Assembly: GCA_038231955.1 (NCBI GenBank)
Contig: JBBSIS010000048.1
Coordinates: 1-17,717, forward strand
DNA length: 17,717 bases
From: CADCTB01 sp038231955
Lineage (GTDB): Bacteria > Actinomycetota > Acidimicrobiia > Acidimicrobiales > AC-14
Reading direction: 5' to 3'
A program made the position numbers and the translations under genes. Below the pieces are notes generated by a model, which was not told where the DNA came from, ran no database searches, and saw only the letters and a list, made by a program, of their open reading frames with translations. Shown here one piece after another: positions 7,371 to 14,340 of the stretch. Numbering within the stretch: the stretch's first letter is position 1; every line of letters begins with the position of its first letter.

Positions 7371-7699
7371 CACGCTTCCTCAAGCTGAGCCAGGCGGAGT
7401 TCGGCCCGCCGACAGGCGGAGGCGAAACCATGAGGGTCAACCTGGGCCTCCGGACCAACGGCAGCAACGACGAATTCCTCGCCGATTTGGCGGTACAGCG
7501 CTCGCCACGGGCTGCGGCCGCCCCGGGGACGAAGCTCGCGCAGCCGTTCGGCGCCCCTCACCGCACTGCTGTGGGGGTATGGCAGGCCTGGACCAAGAGC
7601 AGCAAGCTTGGCCTCGGCGTTGATAAGTGCGGCTCTTTCTCTTGGCACCAGTGCGTTCCGTTCTGCAGCGGCCTCGGCCAGATAGCGGCAGGTCCACAT
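7370..7699 (-). CDS. RelE/HigB-type toxin (phage-derived Gp49-like family)
   Basis: A 109-residue protein, usual size for the family. The diagnostic stretch is AVRGAERLRELRPRGGRSPW then RALYRQIGEEFVVAAVGPEA and a helix ACRRAELRLAQLEE, matching the Gp49-like (PF05973) RelE-superfamily fold: a strand carrying 'LREL R', a basic strand, and a C-terminal helix. Known members cleave mRNA on the ribosome. The N-terminus (MWTCRYLAEAAAERNALVPR) is less typical, so activity is not certain. It is followed by the overlapping antitoxin gene. A good promoter sits almost on the ATG, suggesting a very short or absent leader. Confidence 0.75.
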   Translation of the reverse strand: MWTCRYLAEAAAERNALVPRERAALINAEAKLAALGPGLPYPHSSAVRGAERLRELRPRGGRSPWRALYRQIGEEFVVAAVGPEAQVDPHGFASACRRAELRLAQLEEA

Positions 7700-7708
7700 C
7701 CGAGGTCG

Positions 7709-7736
7709 ACTATAACATCCGTGCTATGCCTGTCGC
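7709..7736 (-). promoter_or_regulatory. Candidate promoter for the toxin-antitoxin operon
   Basis: On the minus strand, -35 GCGACA (7731-7736, 4/6) and -10 TATAGT (7709-7714, 5/6) are 16 bases apart. The predicted transcription start falls about three bases before the toxin ATG, which implies a nearly leaderless message, common in Actinobacteria. Confidence 0.5.
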
Positions 7737-7751
7737 CGGCACTTCGACGAC

Positions 7752-7910
7752 CTACAACCCGCGGCGTGCGATGTAGTCCGACAGTTGCTCACGGACTCGA
7801 CCCGGATCCGTCCCTTCGATGACGGACCGCTCAAATCGCATCAGCCTGTCCAGGATCTCTCGATCGTCCGGGTTCCTGGGTTCCGCCACCGACGGGCCTG
7901 CCGTGCTCAT
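7752..7910 (-). CDS. Small protein of unknown function
   Basis: A 52-residue acidic, mostly helical protein beginning MSTAGPSVAEPRNPDDREIL and ending DRVREQ-like helix then YIARRGL. I chose the ATG at 7908-7910 because GGGAG lies five bases upstream; the frame extends upstream to an alternative start at 8000 that would cross the tRNA-like sequence. No family is recognised, and no membrane segment or zinc motif is seen. It lies between the integrase and the toxin gene on the same strand. It could be a small regulator, but that is a guess. Confidence 0.45.
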   Translation of the reverse strand: MSTAGPSVAEPRNPDDREILDRLMRFERSVIEGTDPGRVREQLSDYIARRGL

Positions 7911-7962
7911 ATCCGCTCCCTCTTCGACCTCGTCGTCGGTCCCGCGGCCACGACGCAGGTAG

Positions 7963-8026
7963 GGACTCGTTTGGGGCTCGACCCGCCCGCCGAGTAACAC
8001 CCCTGCTCCCGTTGAGCCACGCGTCC
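7963..8026 (-). other. Degenerate tRNA-like sequence
   Basis: Read on the minus strand, 64 bases resemble a shrunken tRNA. The ends GGACGCG and CGAGTCC pair at 6 of 7 positions, GTGGCTCAACGGGAGC resembles a D-arm, TGTTAC would hold an Asn-type GTT anticodon, and GGGTCGAGCCCC resembles a T-arm. The D-loop is too short, and the anticodon and T stems do not pair well, so it is not a functional tRNA as read. A tRNA remnant or chance similarity are both possible. Confidence 0.25.
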
Positions 8027-8117
8027 GCTCCCGCCACTCAGGCTACCGCCGCCCCGTCGACGGCTGCTCACAGCATTCTTCCCATAGGTCGTATGCCGCG
8101 CCAGGTCGAGCCGGGTG

Positions 8118-9341
8118 CTATGACCCGGCCTCGGGCGGGCCGGGTTCGTTCGGTGGTTCCGCGTCATCGTCCGACCGTTCGGCGGCGGCGCCGGCCACGG
8201 CGTCGTCGAAGATCTTGCCGAGGACGTTGGCGGCGTCCCGGTCGGCCTCGGCCAGGAAGTGGGAGTACACGTTGAGCGTCGTCGAGGCGTTGCGGTGGCC
8301 GAGCCGGCCGGCGACCGTACGGACGTCCACGCCGGAGGCGAGCAGGTGCGTAGCCACGTAATGGCGGAGGTCATGCAGACGGGCACCCTGCCGCAGTCCC
8401 GCCTTTCTGCACAGCCTTGCGAAGGTGCGGCTCACCGAGTCCGGGTACCACGACTTGGATCCGTCGACCTCGTAGCTGAACACGAAAGCCAGCGGCGACA
8501 GTTCGCATTCGGCCAGCCGGGCCCGCTCGACCGCTCGGTCACGGTGGGCTCGCATCGTCGCCGCGCAGGTCGGGTCGAGCGAGACCCGGCGGGCGGCGTG
8601 GGTCTTGGTGTCCTTCTCCACGAGGCCGTCGAGGCTGGCGACGATGCCGCGGCTGATGGCGACGCTGCCCCGGTCGAGGTCGACATCGGCCCAGCGGAGC
8701 GCTACCAGCTCGCTGCGCCGCGCGCCGGTGGCCGCGGCGAGGACGATGTAGTCGGCGAACTCGATGTCCCACTCGGTCGCCAACGCGAACACCTGGGCCA
8801 GCTCGTGCGGGTCGGGCGGACGGATGTCGGGAGCGGGCAAACGCGGGGCGGTGGCGGCCGATGCCGGGTTCACGGAGAGCCAGCCCCACTTCACGCCCTG
8901 GGCGAGTGCCCGATGCAGGATGCCGTGGGCCCGCTTGACCGAGCCCGGGGCCAGAGGCCGCCCCGCCCGGCCGCCCTTGTCGCGGAGCCGACGGTAGTGA
9001 CGGTCGATGTCGGCGGCGCCGAGCTTCGACAAAGGGATGCTGCCGAGAAAGGGGAGGAGGTTGCGGTCGAGCACGCCGCGCGTCTCCATCACGCCCTTGG
9101 GCGAGAACCCCGGCGACGCGTGGGCGAACCACTCTTCGAGCAGCTCGCCGACCGTTGCCTTGGTGTGGGCGAGGGCACCCCGGTCGGCCTCGGCGACCAG
9201 GGCAGCGAGCGCTCGCTGGGCGTCCCGCTTGCCGCCCTTGAACGTCTTGGAGACCCACTGCTTGCGCCCCGTCAACACGTCGCGCCCGACGTAGACCCGC
9301 AGCTCCCACGAGTTGCCCCGCTGGCGCATGAAACCCTGCAT
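8118..9341 (-). CDS. int: Tyrosine-recombinase integrase
   Basis: A 407-residue site-specific recombinase that would insert and excise the element at the tRNA-Glu gene. The N-terminal AP2-like arm-binding domain (MQGFMRQRGNSWELRVYVGR) is followed by a SAM-like core-binding domain (about 62-160), then the catalytic domain. Catalytic residues are all present: R208 in TGARRSELVALRW, K246 in KTHAARRV, H323 and R326 in HDLRHYVATHLL, H349 in GRLGHRNAS, and nucleophile Y359 in NVYSHF. The ATG at 9339-9341 has a strong AGGAGGT (9348-9354) six bases upstream; the frame stays open further but would run into the tRNA. The C-terminal tail is acidic and Pro-rich. The octamer array immediately upstream may be its arm sites or operator. 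Confidence 0.95.
   Translation of the reverse strand: MQGFMRQRGNSWELRVYVGRDVLTGRKQWVSKTFKGGKRDAQRALAALVAEADRGALAHTKATVGELLEEWFAHASPGFSPKGVMETRGVLDRNLLPFLGSIPLSKLGAADIDRHYRRLRDKGGRAGRPLAPGSVKRAHGILHRALAQGVKWGWLSVNPASAATAPRLPAPDIRPPDPHELAQVFALATEWDIEFADYIVLAAATGARRSELVALRWADVDLDRGSVAISRGIVASLDGLVEKDTKTHAARRVSLDPTCAATMRAHRDRAVERARLAECELSPLAFVFSYEVDGSKSWYPDSVSRTFARLCRKAGLRQGARLHDLRHYVATHLLASGVDVRTVAGRLGHRNASTTLNVYSHFLAEADRDAANVLGKIFDDAVAGAAAERSDDDAEPPNEPGPPEAGS
8123..8145 (-). terminator. GC hairpin at the 3' end of the integrase gene
   Basis: A perfect 8-bp inverted repeat (ACCCGGCC / GGCCGGGT) with a 7-base loop covers the last codons of the integrase, ending two bases before its stop codon. 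No T-run follows on the minus strand. It could act as a U-less terminator or mRNA-end structure, or be a by-product of the Pro/Gly/Glu codons. Confidence 0.25.
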
Positions 9342-9352
9342 CCGCCCACCTC

Positions 9353-9408
9353 CTGCCAATCCCTGCCAATCCGCCGGAGCGGGTTCTGGATTGGCAAGAG
9401 ATTGGCAG
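9353..9408. repeat. Four-copy octamer array between int and tRNA-Glu (candidate att arm sites)
   Basis: TGCCAATC occurs at 9354-9361 and 9364-9371, and its reverse complement GATTGGCA at 9389-9396 and 9400-9407. The outer pair extends to CTGCCAATC/GATTGGCAG and the inner to TGCCAATCC/GGATTGGCA. Pair members start 10 and 11 bases apart, about one helical turn. The array begins at the integrase Shine-Dalgarno and ends about 60 bases from the tRNA, the place for integrase or excisionase arm sites and for autoregulation of int. Confidence 0.8.
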
Positions 9409-9467
9409 ATCGGGTCCTTCGTGTGCAACCACCGAGGCCGAAAACACTCTGACCTGCACTTTTGCGG

Positions 9468-9540
9468 CGCCCCCAACGGGATTCGAACCCGTGCTGCCGC
9501 CTTGAAAGAGCGGTGTCCTGGGCCGCTAGACGATGGGGGC
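9468..9540 (-). tRNA. tRNA-Glu (anticodon TTC)
   Basis: A 73-base gene on the minus strand with a perfect 7-bp acceptor stem (GCCCCCA / TGGGGGC), discriminator G, a D-arm containing TCTAGCGGCCCAGGA, anticodon stem CCGCT/GGCGG (one T-G pair) around loop CTTTCAA with anticodon TTC, and T-arm CACGGGTTCGAATCCCGT. No CCA is encoded. The gene is complete. The 3' half is the usual attB of tyrosine integrases, and the integrase lies on that side, so the element evidently rebuilt the 3' end when it inserted. It lies 17 bases after a chromosomal gene on the same strand and could be co-transcribed with it. Confidence 0.97.
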
Positions 9541-9557
9541 CGACTGCCAGGGGCGCC

Positions 9558-10799
9558 TTATCGTAGCTGCCACTCGGTGCCCTCGGCGCTGTCGCGCACC
9601 TCGACGCCTGCAGCCAGGAGCCGGTCGCGGACGCTGTCGGCGTCGGCCCACCGTCCGTCGGCCCGGGCCTGGCGCCGGGCGTCGAGGAGGGCGTCGACGA
9701 ACGGCGCCAGCACGGCGCGAGGATCCCGCAGGCCGTTCTCGGCCGCCTCTCCCAATCGGACGACCATGGCCCGCAGGCCGGACCGTCCCCGGTCGAGCTG
9801 GTCGGATTGCAGCGTGTCGCGGGACCACTCCTGCAGAGTGGCGTCGAGCTCCAGAACGGTCTTTACCGCCGCCGGCGCATCGCCGGCCCGCAGGGCGACG
9901 TCGAACCGCGACTCGTAGCCGGCCACGTCGACCCCGACGGATCCGGGGCTCTGCGGCATGGCCGCTGCGCCGGGGCCGGGGGGCGGGGCATCGACCACCA
10001 CCGAGCCGGTGGCCAACCCGGCCAGGTCGGCGATGGGCAGGGTCGTGCCTGACGCCACCGCTGACATCTCGCCTTGGCGTCGTACCGTGACCGACCCGAG
10101 GCCGGCGACGGCGGCGGTACCGGCGTCGAGGTCGAGGATGCAGGCGGTGTGCTCGTCGATGCCGAGGATGAACACCTCCGGGGGCAGCATGGCCTCCAGC
10201 GCCGACAGCCGGCGCTCGCCCATGTAGCAGTACCGGGTGTCGTGATTGCCGCCCTCGGCATTGTTGAAGTGGGGGACGATGATCGCGGGTAGACCCACCT
10301 CGGCGGTGAGGTTGAGCCCTTCGAGCCAGCGGACCCGGTCGCCCACCTTGTAGATCTCGTAGACGGGCAGGGCGTAGGGGCCGAGCGTGCACGCCGCCGC
10401 GCTGGCGAAGGTGACGCAGCCGCCGGTGCGCAGCTTCTGGGCCAGCACGGCCGGCACCTGGCTGGCGGCCCATTGGGCCAGGGCGTAGGACGGGCTGCCG
10501 GGGCCGGCGAAGACGTAGGCCGCGTCCCGTAGCCGGGCCAGCATGGTTTCGTACGCCAGGGGGTCGGCCCCGTCGGCGGCCCGGAAGGAGGCGACGGTGA
10601 TCTCCCGCTGCACGCTCTCCTTGAAATAGGCCAGCGCCTTGGCCGAGATGTCGTCGGCGTTCTCCTGGAACCCGAACGGGGTGTCGAGCATGACCGCCGG
10701 CACCGGCGGAGAGCCGACGCGTGACAGCAGGTCACGGTGGACCTTGCTCATGGTGGGGCTGGTCTCACCCGAGCCCATGATGACCAACAGGCGTGCCAT
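9558..10799 (-). CDS. Peptidase S51-like protein with CysRS-like C-terminal domain
   Basis: A 413-residue, two-domain protein. Residues about 1-250 resemble the peptidase S51/cyanophycinase and class I glutamine amidotransferase-like fold: MARLLVIMGSGETSP at the start, FAGPGSPSYAL, a nucleophile-elbow-like TGGCVTFASAAACTLG (S133, C137), and GIDEHTACILD (213-), a hallmark of the S51 group. The usual GxSxG elbow is degenerate here, so peptidase activity is uncertain. The last roughly 145 residues resemble the C-terminal helical domain of cysteinyl-tRNA synthetase, ending with ARADGRWADADSVRDRLLAA then GVEVRDSAEGTEW. I chose ATG 10799 (AGGGTGAG upstream) over GTG 10808. It is last in the minus-strand cluster, just before tRNA-Glu. 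Confidence 0.75.
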   Translation of the reverse strand: MARLLVIMGSGETSPTMSKVHRDLLSRVGSPPVPAVMLDTPFGFQENADDISAKALAYFKESVQREITVASFRAADGADPLAYETMLARLRDAAYVFAGPGSPSYALAQWAASQVPAVLAQKLRTGGCVTFASAAACTLGPYALPVYEIYKVGDRVRWLEGLNLTAEVGLPAIIVPHFNNAEGGNHDTRYCYMGERRLSALEAMLPPEVFILGIDEHTACILDLDAGTAAVAGLGSVTVRRQGEMSAVASGTTLPIADLAGLATGSVVVDAPPPGPGAAAMPQSPGSVGVDVAGYESRFDVALRAGDAPAAVKTVLELDATLQEWSRDTLQSDQLDRGRSGLRAMVVRLGEAAENGLRDPRAVLAPFVDALLDARRQARADGRWADADSVRDRLLAAGVEVRDSAEGTEWQLR

Positions 10800-10823
10800 G
10801 CTGCTCACCCTAGAAGCAGCCGA

Positions 10824-11645
10824 CTAGAAGCAGCGGTGGAGGAGCTCGGCCAGCTCAACGGGGTGCTCGACGTGGAGATCGTGGTCGCCGGGGGAGAACC
10901 ACTCGACCCGCACCTCGGGCGCAGCGGCGGTGATCTCGGCGGCCAGCGCCCGCTTCTGGGCCTCCCAGTCGTCGCCCGTGCCGGCCATGACGAGGAGCAC
11001 GGGCATGGGCAACGTCGGGATGACAGCCGACGGGCGGTGCTCCCACAGCGACCGGAGGATGCGCAGGTGGCGTTCCCGCGTCAGCCACGGCCGGATGGTC
11101 CCGTCGGCCAGGCGCTCGAAGTTGGCCATCGACGCTTCCACCCCCCAATCCGACCAGGTGGGATGGCCCCGGCGGAGCATGGCCTCGAGGGCGTCGGCTC
11201 GGGTGCCGGCGATGGGCGGCGGAGTCAGCGCTCTCCTGCACGCGTTCCACTCCGGCCACTGCCGGGTCACCTCGATGGCACCGCCGTCGACCCCGCACAC
11301 GCCGGCGACCCGCTCGGGAGCGCGGGCGGCCAGATCGACCACGATGTTCCCTCCGGTCGACTGGCCGGCCAGCACCGCGGTGGCGAAACCGGCGGCATCG
11401 AGGACCTGGACCAGATCGGCGCCCATGGTGGCGAAGTCGTAGCCCTCGTCGGGCTTGTCGCTGCCGCCGTGGCCACGCAGGTCGACGCTGACCACCGGGT
11501 GGCCCAGCTCGTGCAGGCGGGCTGCGGTCCTCTCCCACGTCCGGCGGTTCGAGGCCAGGCCGTGGGAGACCAGGAACGGAACCCGTGCACCGCCCGCCCA
11601 GGTATCGACGGTCAGGGCCACGCCGTTGCCGACCTCGACTCTCAC
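10824..11645 (-). CDS. Alpha/beta hydrolase
   Basis: A 273-residue alpha/beta-hydrolase-fold protein. Oxyanion region SHGLASNRRTW (27-37), the strand-turn VDLRGHGGSDKP (54-65), nucleophile elbow AGQSTGGN with S96, an acidic residue in MAGTGDDWEA, and a catalytic His candidate in PGDHDLHVEH (H255 or H258) are all visible, so the triad is probably complete. The family covers esterases, epoxide hydrolases, haloalkane dehalogenases and C-C hydrolases. The substrate cannot be assigned. The start GTG overlaps the stop of the upstream oxidoreductase (GTGA), so the two are translationally coupled and probably work in the same pathway. No signal peptide, so cytoplasmic. Confidence 0.88.
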   Translation of the reverse strand: MRVEVGNGVALTVDTWAGGARVPFLVSHGLASNRRTWERTAARLHELGHPVVSVDLRGHGGSDKPDEGYDFATMGADLVQVLDAAGFATAVLAGQSTGGNIVVDLAARAPERVAGVCGVDGGAIEVTRQWPEWNACRRALTPPPIAGTRADALEAMLRRGHPTWSDWGVEASMANFERLADGTIRPWLTRERHLRILRSLWEHRPSAVIPTLPMPVLLVMAGTGDDWEAQKRALAAEITAAAPEVRVEWFSPGDHDLHVEHPVELAELLHRCF

Positions 11646-12580
11646 GTCGCCACCTCCCGTAGCCGGTCGAGCAGGCCGAGCAGTTCCACGGAGGCCGACG
11701 GCGGCCGCCGAGGGGTGGCTCGGCCCCGAACCACTTCGACGAAGTGCTCGACCATCAGGCGGTAGGGGTCGTCGTCGGGACCGGCCAGATCCTCGACAAC
11801 GCCGTTGCGGTCCAGCAGCCGGCCGTGCTGACCGGATGCGCCGGCGGCGAAGGCATCGTCGACCAGGACGGTGGCCATCGTGCCCGCCAGCTCGAGGTGC
11901 TGGCGTTCGGGCGCCTCGAACGACGCGAGGAAGGCGGCGGTGAAGCCCTGGCCGAAGTCCAGCCAGCCGCTGAAGGAGGCGTCGACGCCAGTCGGTGCGG
12001 CGACCGACCGGGCGGCCACGTCGACGGGCTGGCGCCCGGCTGCATCCACCAGCGGGGCCAGGCAGTAGATGCCCACGTCGAGCAGTGCCCCGCCGCCCAT
12101 CTCCGGCCGCCACCGGTGGTCGGCGGGGTCGTCGTGGGGAAAGGTGAAGGTCGACCGGCCGAAGCGCAACTCGCCCAGCCCGCCGGCGGCCACCAGCGCG
12201 GAGAGCGACCGGGCCCGGGGGTGGAACGGGCTCATGTACGCCTCCATCAGCACCACGCCGGCGGCCTGGCAGGCGTCGGCCATCTCGGCCCCCTCAGCGG
12301 CCGAGGGGGCGAGAGGCTTCTCGCACAACACGTGCTTGCCGGCCTCGGCCGCCCTCAGCGCCCACTGGCGATGCAAGCTGTTGGGCAGCGGTAGGTAGAC
12401 GGCCTCGACGGCGGGATCGACCAGCACCCGCCGGTACGGGCCGAACCCCGTCCCGATCGTGTCCCGGCTGGCGGTGGCCACCACCTCCGACGACGCGCTG
12501 GCCTGCAGCGCCGGCACCACCGCTTTGTGGGCGACCAACGACGTCGCTCCCAGCACGCCCCAACGCAGCGGGTCGGTCAC
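11642..12580 (-). CDS. Gfo/Idh/MocA-family oxidoreductase
   Basis: A 312-residue NAD(P)-dependent sugar-type dehydrogenase. The N-terminal Rossmann strand is LRWGVLGATSLVAHKAVVPA (GxxGATS nucleotide-binding turn), the family signature GKHVLCEKPLA has E87-K88-P89, and the C-terminal domain has RWRPEMGGGALLDVGIYCL. Length is normal. Members oxidise or reduce cyclic sugars, inositols or related polyols; the substrate is unknown. I chose GTG 12580 because the fold begins directly after it; the ribosome-binding site is weak. It sits 70 bases downstream of another Gfo/Idh/MocA gene and is coupled to the hydrolase. Confidence 0.9.
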   Translation of the reverse strand: MTDPLRWGVLGATSLVAHKAVVPALQASASSEVVATASRDTIGTGFGPYRRVLVDPAVEAVYLPLPNSLHRQWALRAAEAGKHVLCEKPLAPSAAEGAEMADACQAAGVVLMEAYMSPFHPRARSLSALVAAGGLGELRFGRSTFTFPHDDPADHRWRPEMGGGALLDVGIYCLAPLVDAAGRQPVDVAARSVAAPTGVDASFSGWLDFGQGFTAAFLASFEAPERQHLELAGTMATVLVDDAFAAGASGQHGRLLDRNGVVEDLAGPDDDPYRLMVEHFVEVVRGRATPRRPPSASVELLGLLDRLREVAT

Positions 12581-12650
12581 GGGGCTGCCGCCCCGTACAT
12601 GCTGGCGGACCGGCCGTCCGTTGCGTTCCGCATGCAGCTGGCCACGCCGG

Positions 12651-14303
12651 TCATGCGACGGGCGACGGGATGACCGTGACCGGGCCGCCACCCGCCGCCG
12701 CCGACTGCGTGGCCGCTTCCAGGACGGCGACGACATCGCGCGAGGAGCCCGGCTCCACCGCCAGCGGGTCACCGAGCAGTAGATGATCGGCCAGGTTGCG
12801 GTGGAAGGCGAAGGGCTGCAGGGGCGGTAGCGGCAGGCGGGTCTCGGAGATACCCGTCCCGCTCTGGTAGCGGGCCAGTACCAGGTCGACCGGCGCCTCG
12901 GCGTGATGGGTCGTCTCCCGCACGAAGCCCAGGGCCGGGTCGACCCGTTCGAACGACACCTGTCGGTAGTGCCCGGCGAGGGTGCCCTGCGTGCCCTGGA
13001 CGTAGAACTTGGGCCGACGGACCGCAGCGACGTCGGAGGAGAGGAACTCAGCTTCCCGACCGTCGTCCCACCGCATACGCACCCGGAGCTGGTCGAGGTT
13101 GGTGATGTCGTGCCAGACCCGCTTGTGGCCGACGGCCGTCACCGAGGAAGGGGCGGTCCCGAGGAGCTGGACGATCCAGTCTATGTGATGGGAGCCCCAG
13201 TCGTAGACGGTCCCGCCCGACACGGTGTCCTCGGAGTGCCACGCCCGGCACGGGTGCTCGAAGCCGCCGACGAAGGTCTCGATGTTGAAGACCTCCCCCA
13301 GCAGGCCGCGGTCGACCGCCTGGCGGAGGGCCCGGAAGTCCTGGTCCCACCGGCGGCTCTGATGGACGGTGAGGACCTGCCCGCCGGTCCTGGCTTCGGC
13401 GATGAGGGCGTCGGCGTCGGTCACGGCCAGGCACAGGGGTTTCTCGAGCACGACATGCTTGCCGGCCCGGAGCAGCTCCATGGCCACCTGGGCATGGGAG
13501 ACGGGCGGGAGGGCGACGATGGCCACGTCGACCGCGTCGTCGCCGGCCAGCTCGGCGACCGTGGCGTGGGCCCGCACGCCGGCGAAGTCGTGTTCGGCGG
13601 CCTTTCGACGGTCGCCGTCGCGATCGCAGGCGGCGACGAACTCGAGGCCGGCGGTGGCCGTCACCGCGGTGCCGTGGAGGTAGCCCATTCCGCCGTAGGG
13701 CCCGTAGCCGACCACGCCCACACCCAGGGGCGACTTCGTTGGCGGCCCGCCGGCCCGCAGGCCGCGACGGAGCACGACGGCGAGCCGGGGGTCGGCCAGG
13801 GCCCCGTCGGTGTTTCCCAGGCCGGAGACGACGGTCCGTCCGCGTGCCACCACCGCCGGACGATCGACATACCGGTAGTTGACGGTGAGGACCGGTCGAA
13901 AGGCGTTGTCCGTCACGGCCAGGGGCGTGAACGCGTCCATCAGGGCGAACTCGGGATCCAGCCGTTGGGTCAGGGGGTCCTCAGGCCTGGCGACCCGGGC
14001 GGCGATCTCCCCATGGGCTTCGCTCCCGGCGGGGCCGGCCCCGTCCACCGTGCACCCGATGGCCACGACGGCCACGCCGGGAGGGAGCGCGGTGACGTCG
14101 AGGACGGCGCCGGGGCCGTCGAAGAGCACGGCGGTAAGCCCGGTACCCGACAGGCTGGAGCCGGTCATGTCCCGGTCGACGAACTCCGGGCGGCCCTCGG
14201 GTGCGACGAGATTCGCCAACGCGTGACGACGAGCCGGGGTCAGTCTGGTGGAGACGACGAGGATCCTCGCCGGTGTCCCAGAGGCCGAGCGAGTCTCTTG
14301 CAT
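12651..14303 (-). CDS. ThuA-like / Gfo-Idh-MocA oxidoreductase fusion
   Basis: A 550-residue two-domain protein. Residues about 11-184 (ARILVVSTRLTPARRHALAN to DPRLAVVLRRGLR) resemble ThuA-like domains, including a strand VNYRYVDRPAVVARGRTVVS then GLGNTD. From about 192 a Gfo/Idh/MocA dehydrogenase begins: GVGVVGYGPYGGMGYLHG is the nucleotide-binding turn, AGKHVVLEKPL carries E287-K288-P289, and TVYDWGSHHIDWI holds a His-Asp pair typical of the active site. ThuA-like and Gfo/Idh/MocA genes are often neighbours in sugar catabolic operons, so the fusion makes functional sense. The ATG at 14303 lacks a clear Shine-Dalgarno. It is first in the minus-strand cluster and divergent from plsY. Confidence 0.85.
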   Translation of the reverse strand: MQETRSASGTPARILVVSTRLTPARRHALANLVAPEGRPEFVDRDMTGSSLSGTGLTAVLFDGPGAVLDVTALPPGVAVVAIGCTVDGAGPAGSEAHGEIAARVARPEDPLTQRLDPEFALMDAFTPLAVTDNAFRPVLTVNYRYVDRPAVVARGRTVVSGLGNTDGALADPRLAVVLRRGLRAGGPPTKSPLGVGVVGYGPYGGMGYLHGTAVTATAGLEFVAACDRDGDRRKAAEHDFAGVRAHATVAELAGDDAVDVAIVALPPVSHAQVAMELLRAGKHVVLEKPLCLAVTDADALIAEARTGGQVLTVHQSRRWDQDFRALRQAVDRGLLGEVFNIETFVGGFEHPCRAWHSEDTVSGGTVYDWGSHHIDWIVQLLGTAPSSVTAVGHKRVWHDITNLDQLRVRMRWDDGREAEFLSSDVAAVRRPKFYVQGTQGTLAGHYRQVSFERVDPALGFVRETTHHAEAPVDLVLARYQSGTGISETRLPLPPLQPFAFHRNLADHLLLGDPLAVEPGSSRDVVAVLEAATQSAAAGGGPVTVIPSPVA

Positions 14304-14305
14304 CC

Positions 14306-14333
14306 CTGGCAGGCTACTGGCGCCAATTACGCT
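14306..14333 (+). promoter_or_regulatory. Candidate leaderless promoter of plsY
   Basis: CTGGCA at 14306-14311 (-35, 4/6) and TACGCT at 14328-14333 (-10) are 16 bases apart. The -10 box is followed by exactly 7 bases before the plsY ATG, so transcription would begin at or next to the A of ATG. There is no Shine-Dalgarno, consistent with a leaderless message. Confidence 0.45.
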
Positions 14334-14340
14334 CAACCGG

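Larger units (their letters stand above)
993..9540. mobile_element. Integrative mobilizable element in tRNA-Glu (left limit uncertain)
   Basis: The block holds a tyrosine integrase next to the 3' end of a tRNA gene, an excisionase-like small protein, an XRE regulator divergent from it, a toxin-antitoxin pair, and a MobF-type relaxase with a helicase domain. This gene set is typical of actinobacterial integrative elements. No FtsK/TraB-type coupling or translocase gene, replication initiator or type IV secretion gene is visible, so it looks mobilizable rather than self-transmissible. The right limit is the tRNA. The left limit is set here at the relaxase stop codon only because no distal att copy could be found. 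Two frameshifted genes suggest an ageing element. Confidence 0.7.

Noticed and set aside
7752..8000. 82-codon version of the small gene
   Set aside because: The upstream part crosses the tRNA-like sequence and lacks a ribosome-binding site, while the internal ATG at 7910 has one.
7963..8026. Functional tRNA-Asn
   Set aside because: Too short, D-loop of only about five bases, and anticodon and T stems do not pair, so it is listed only as a tRNA-like sequence.
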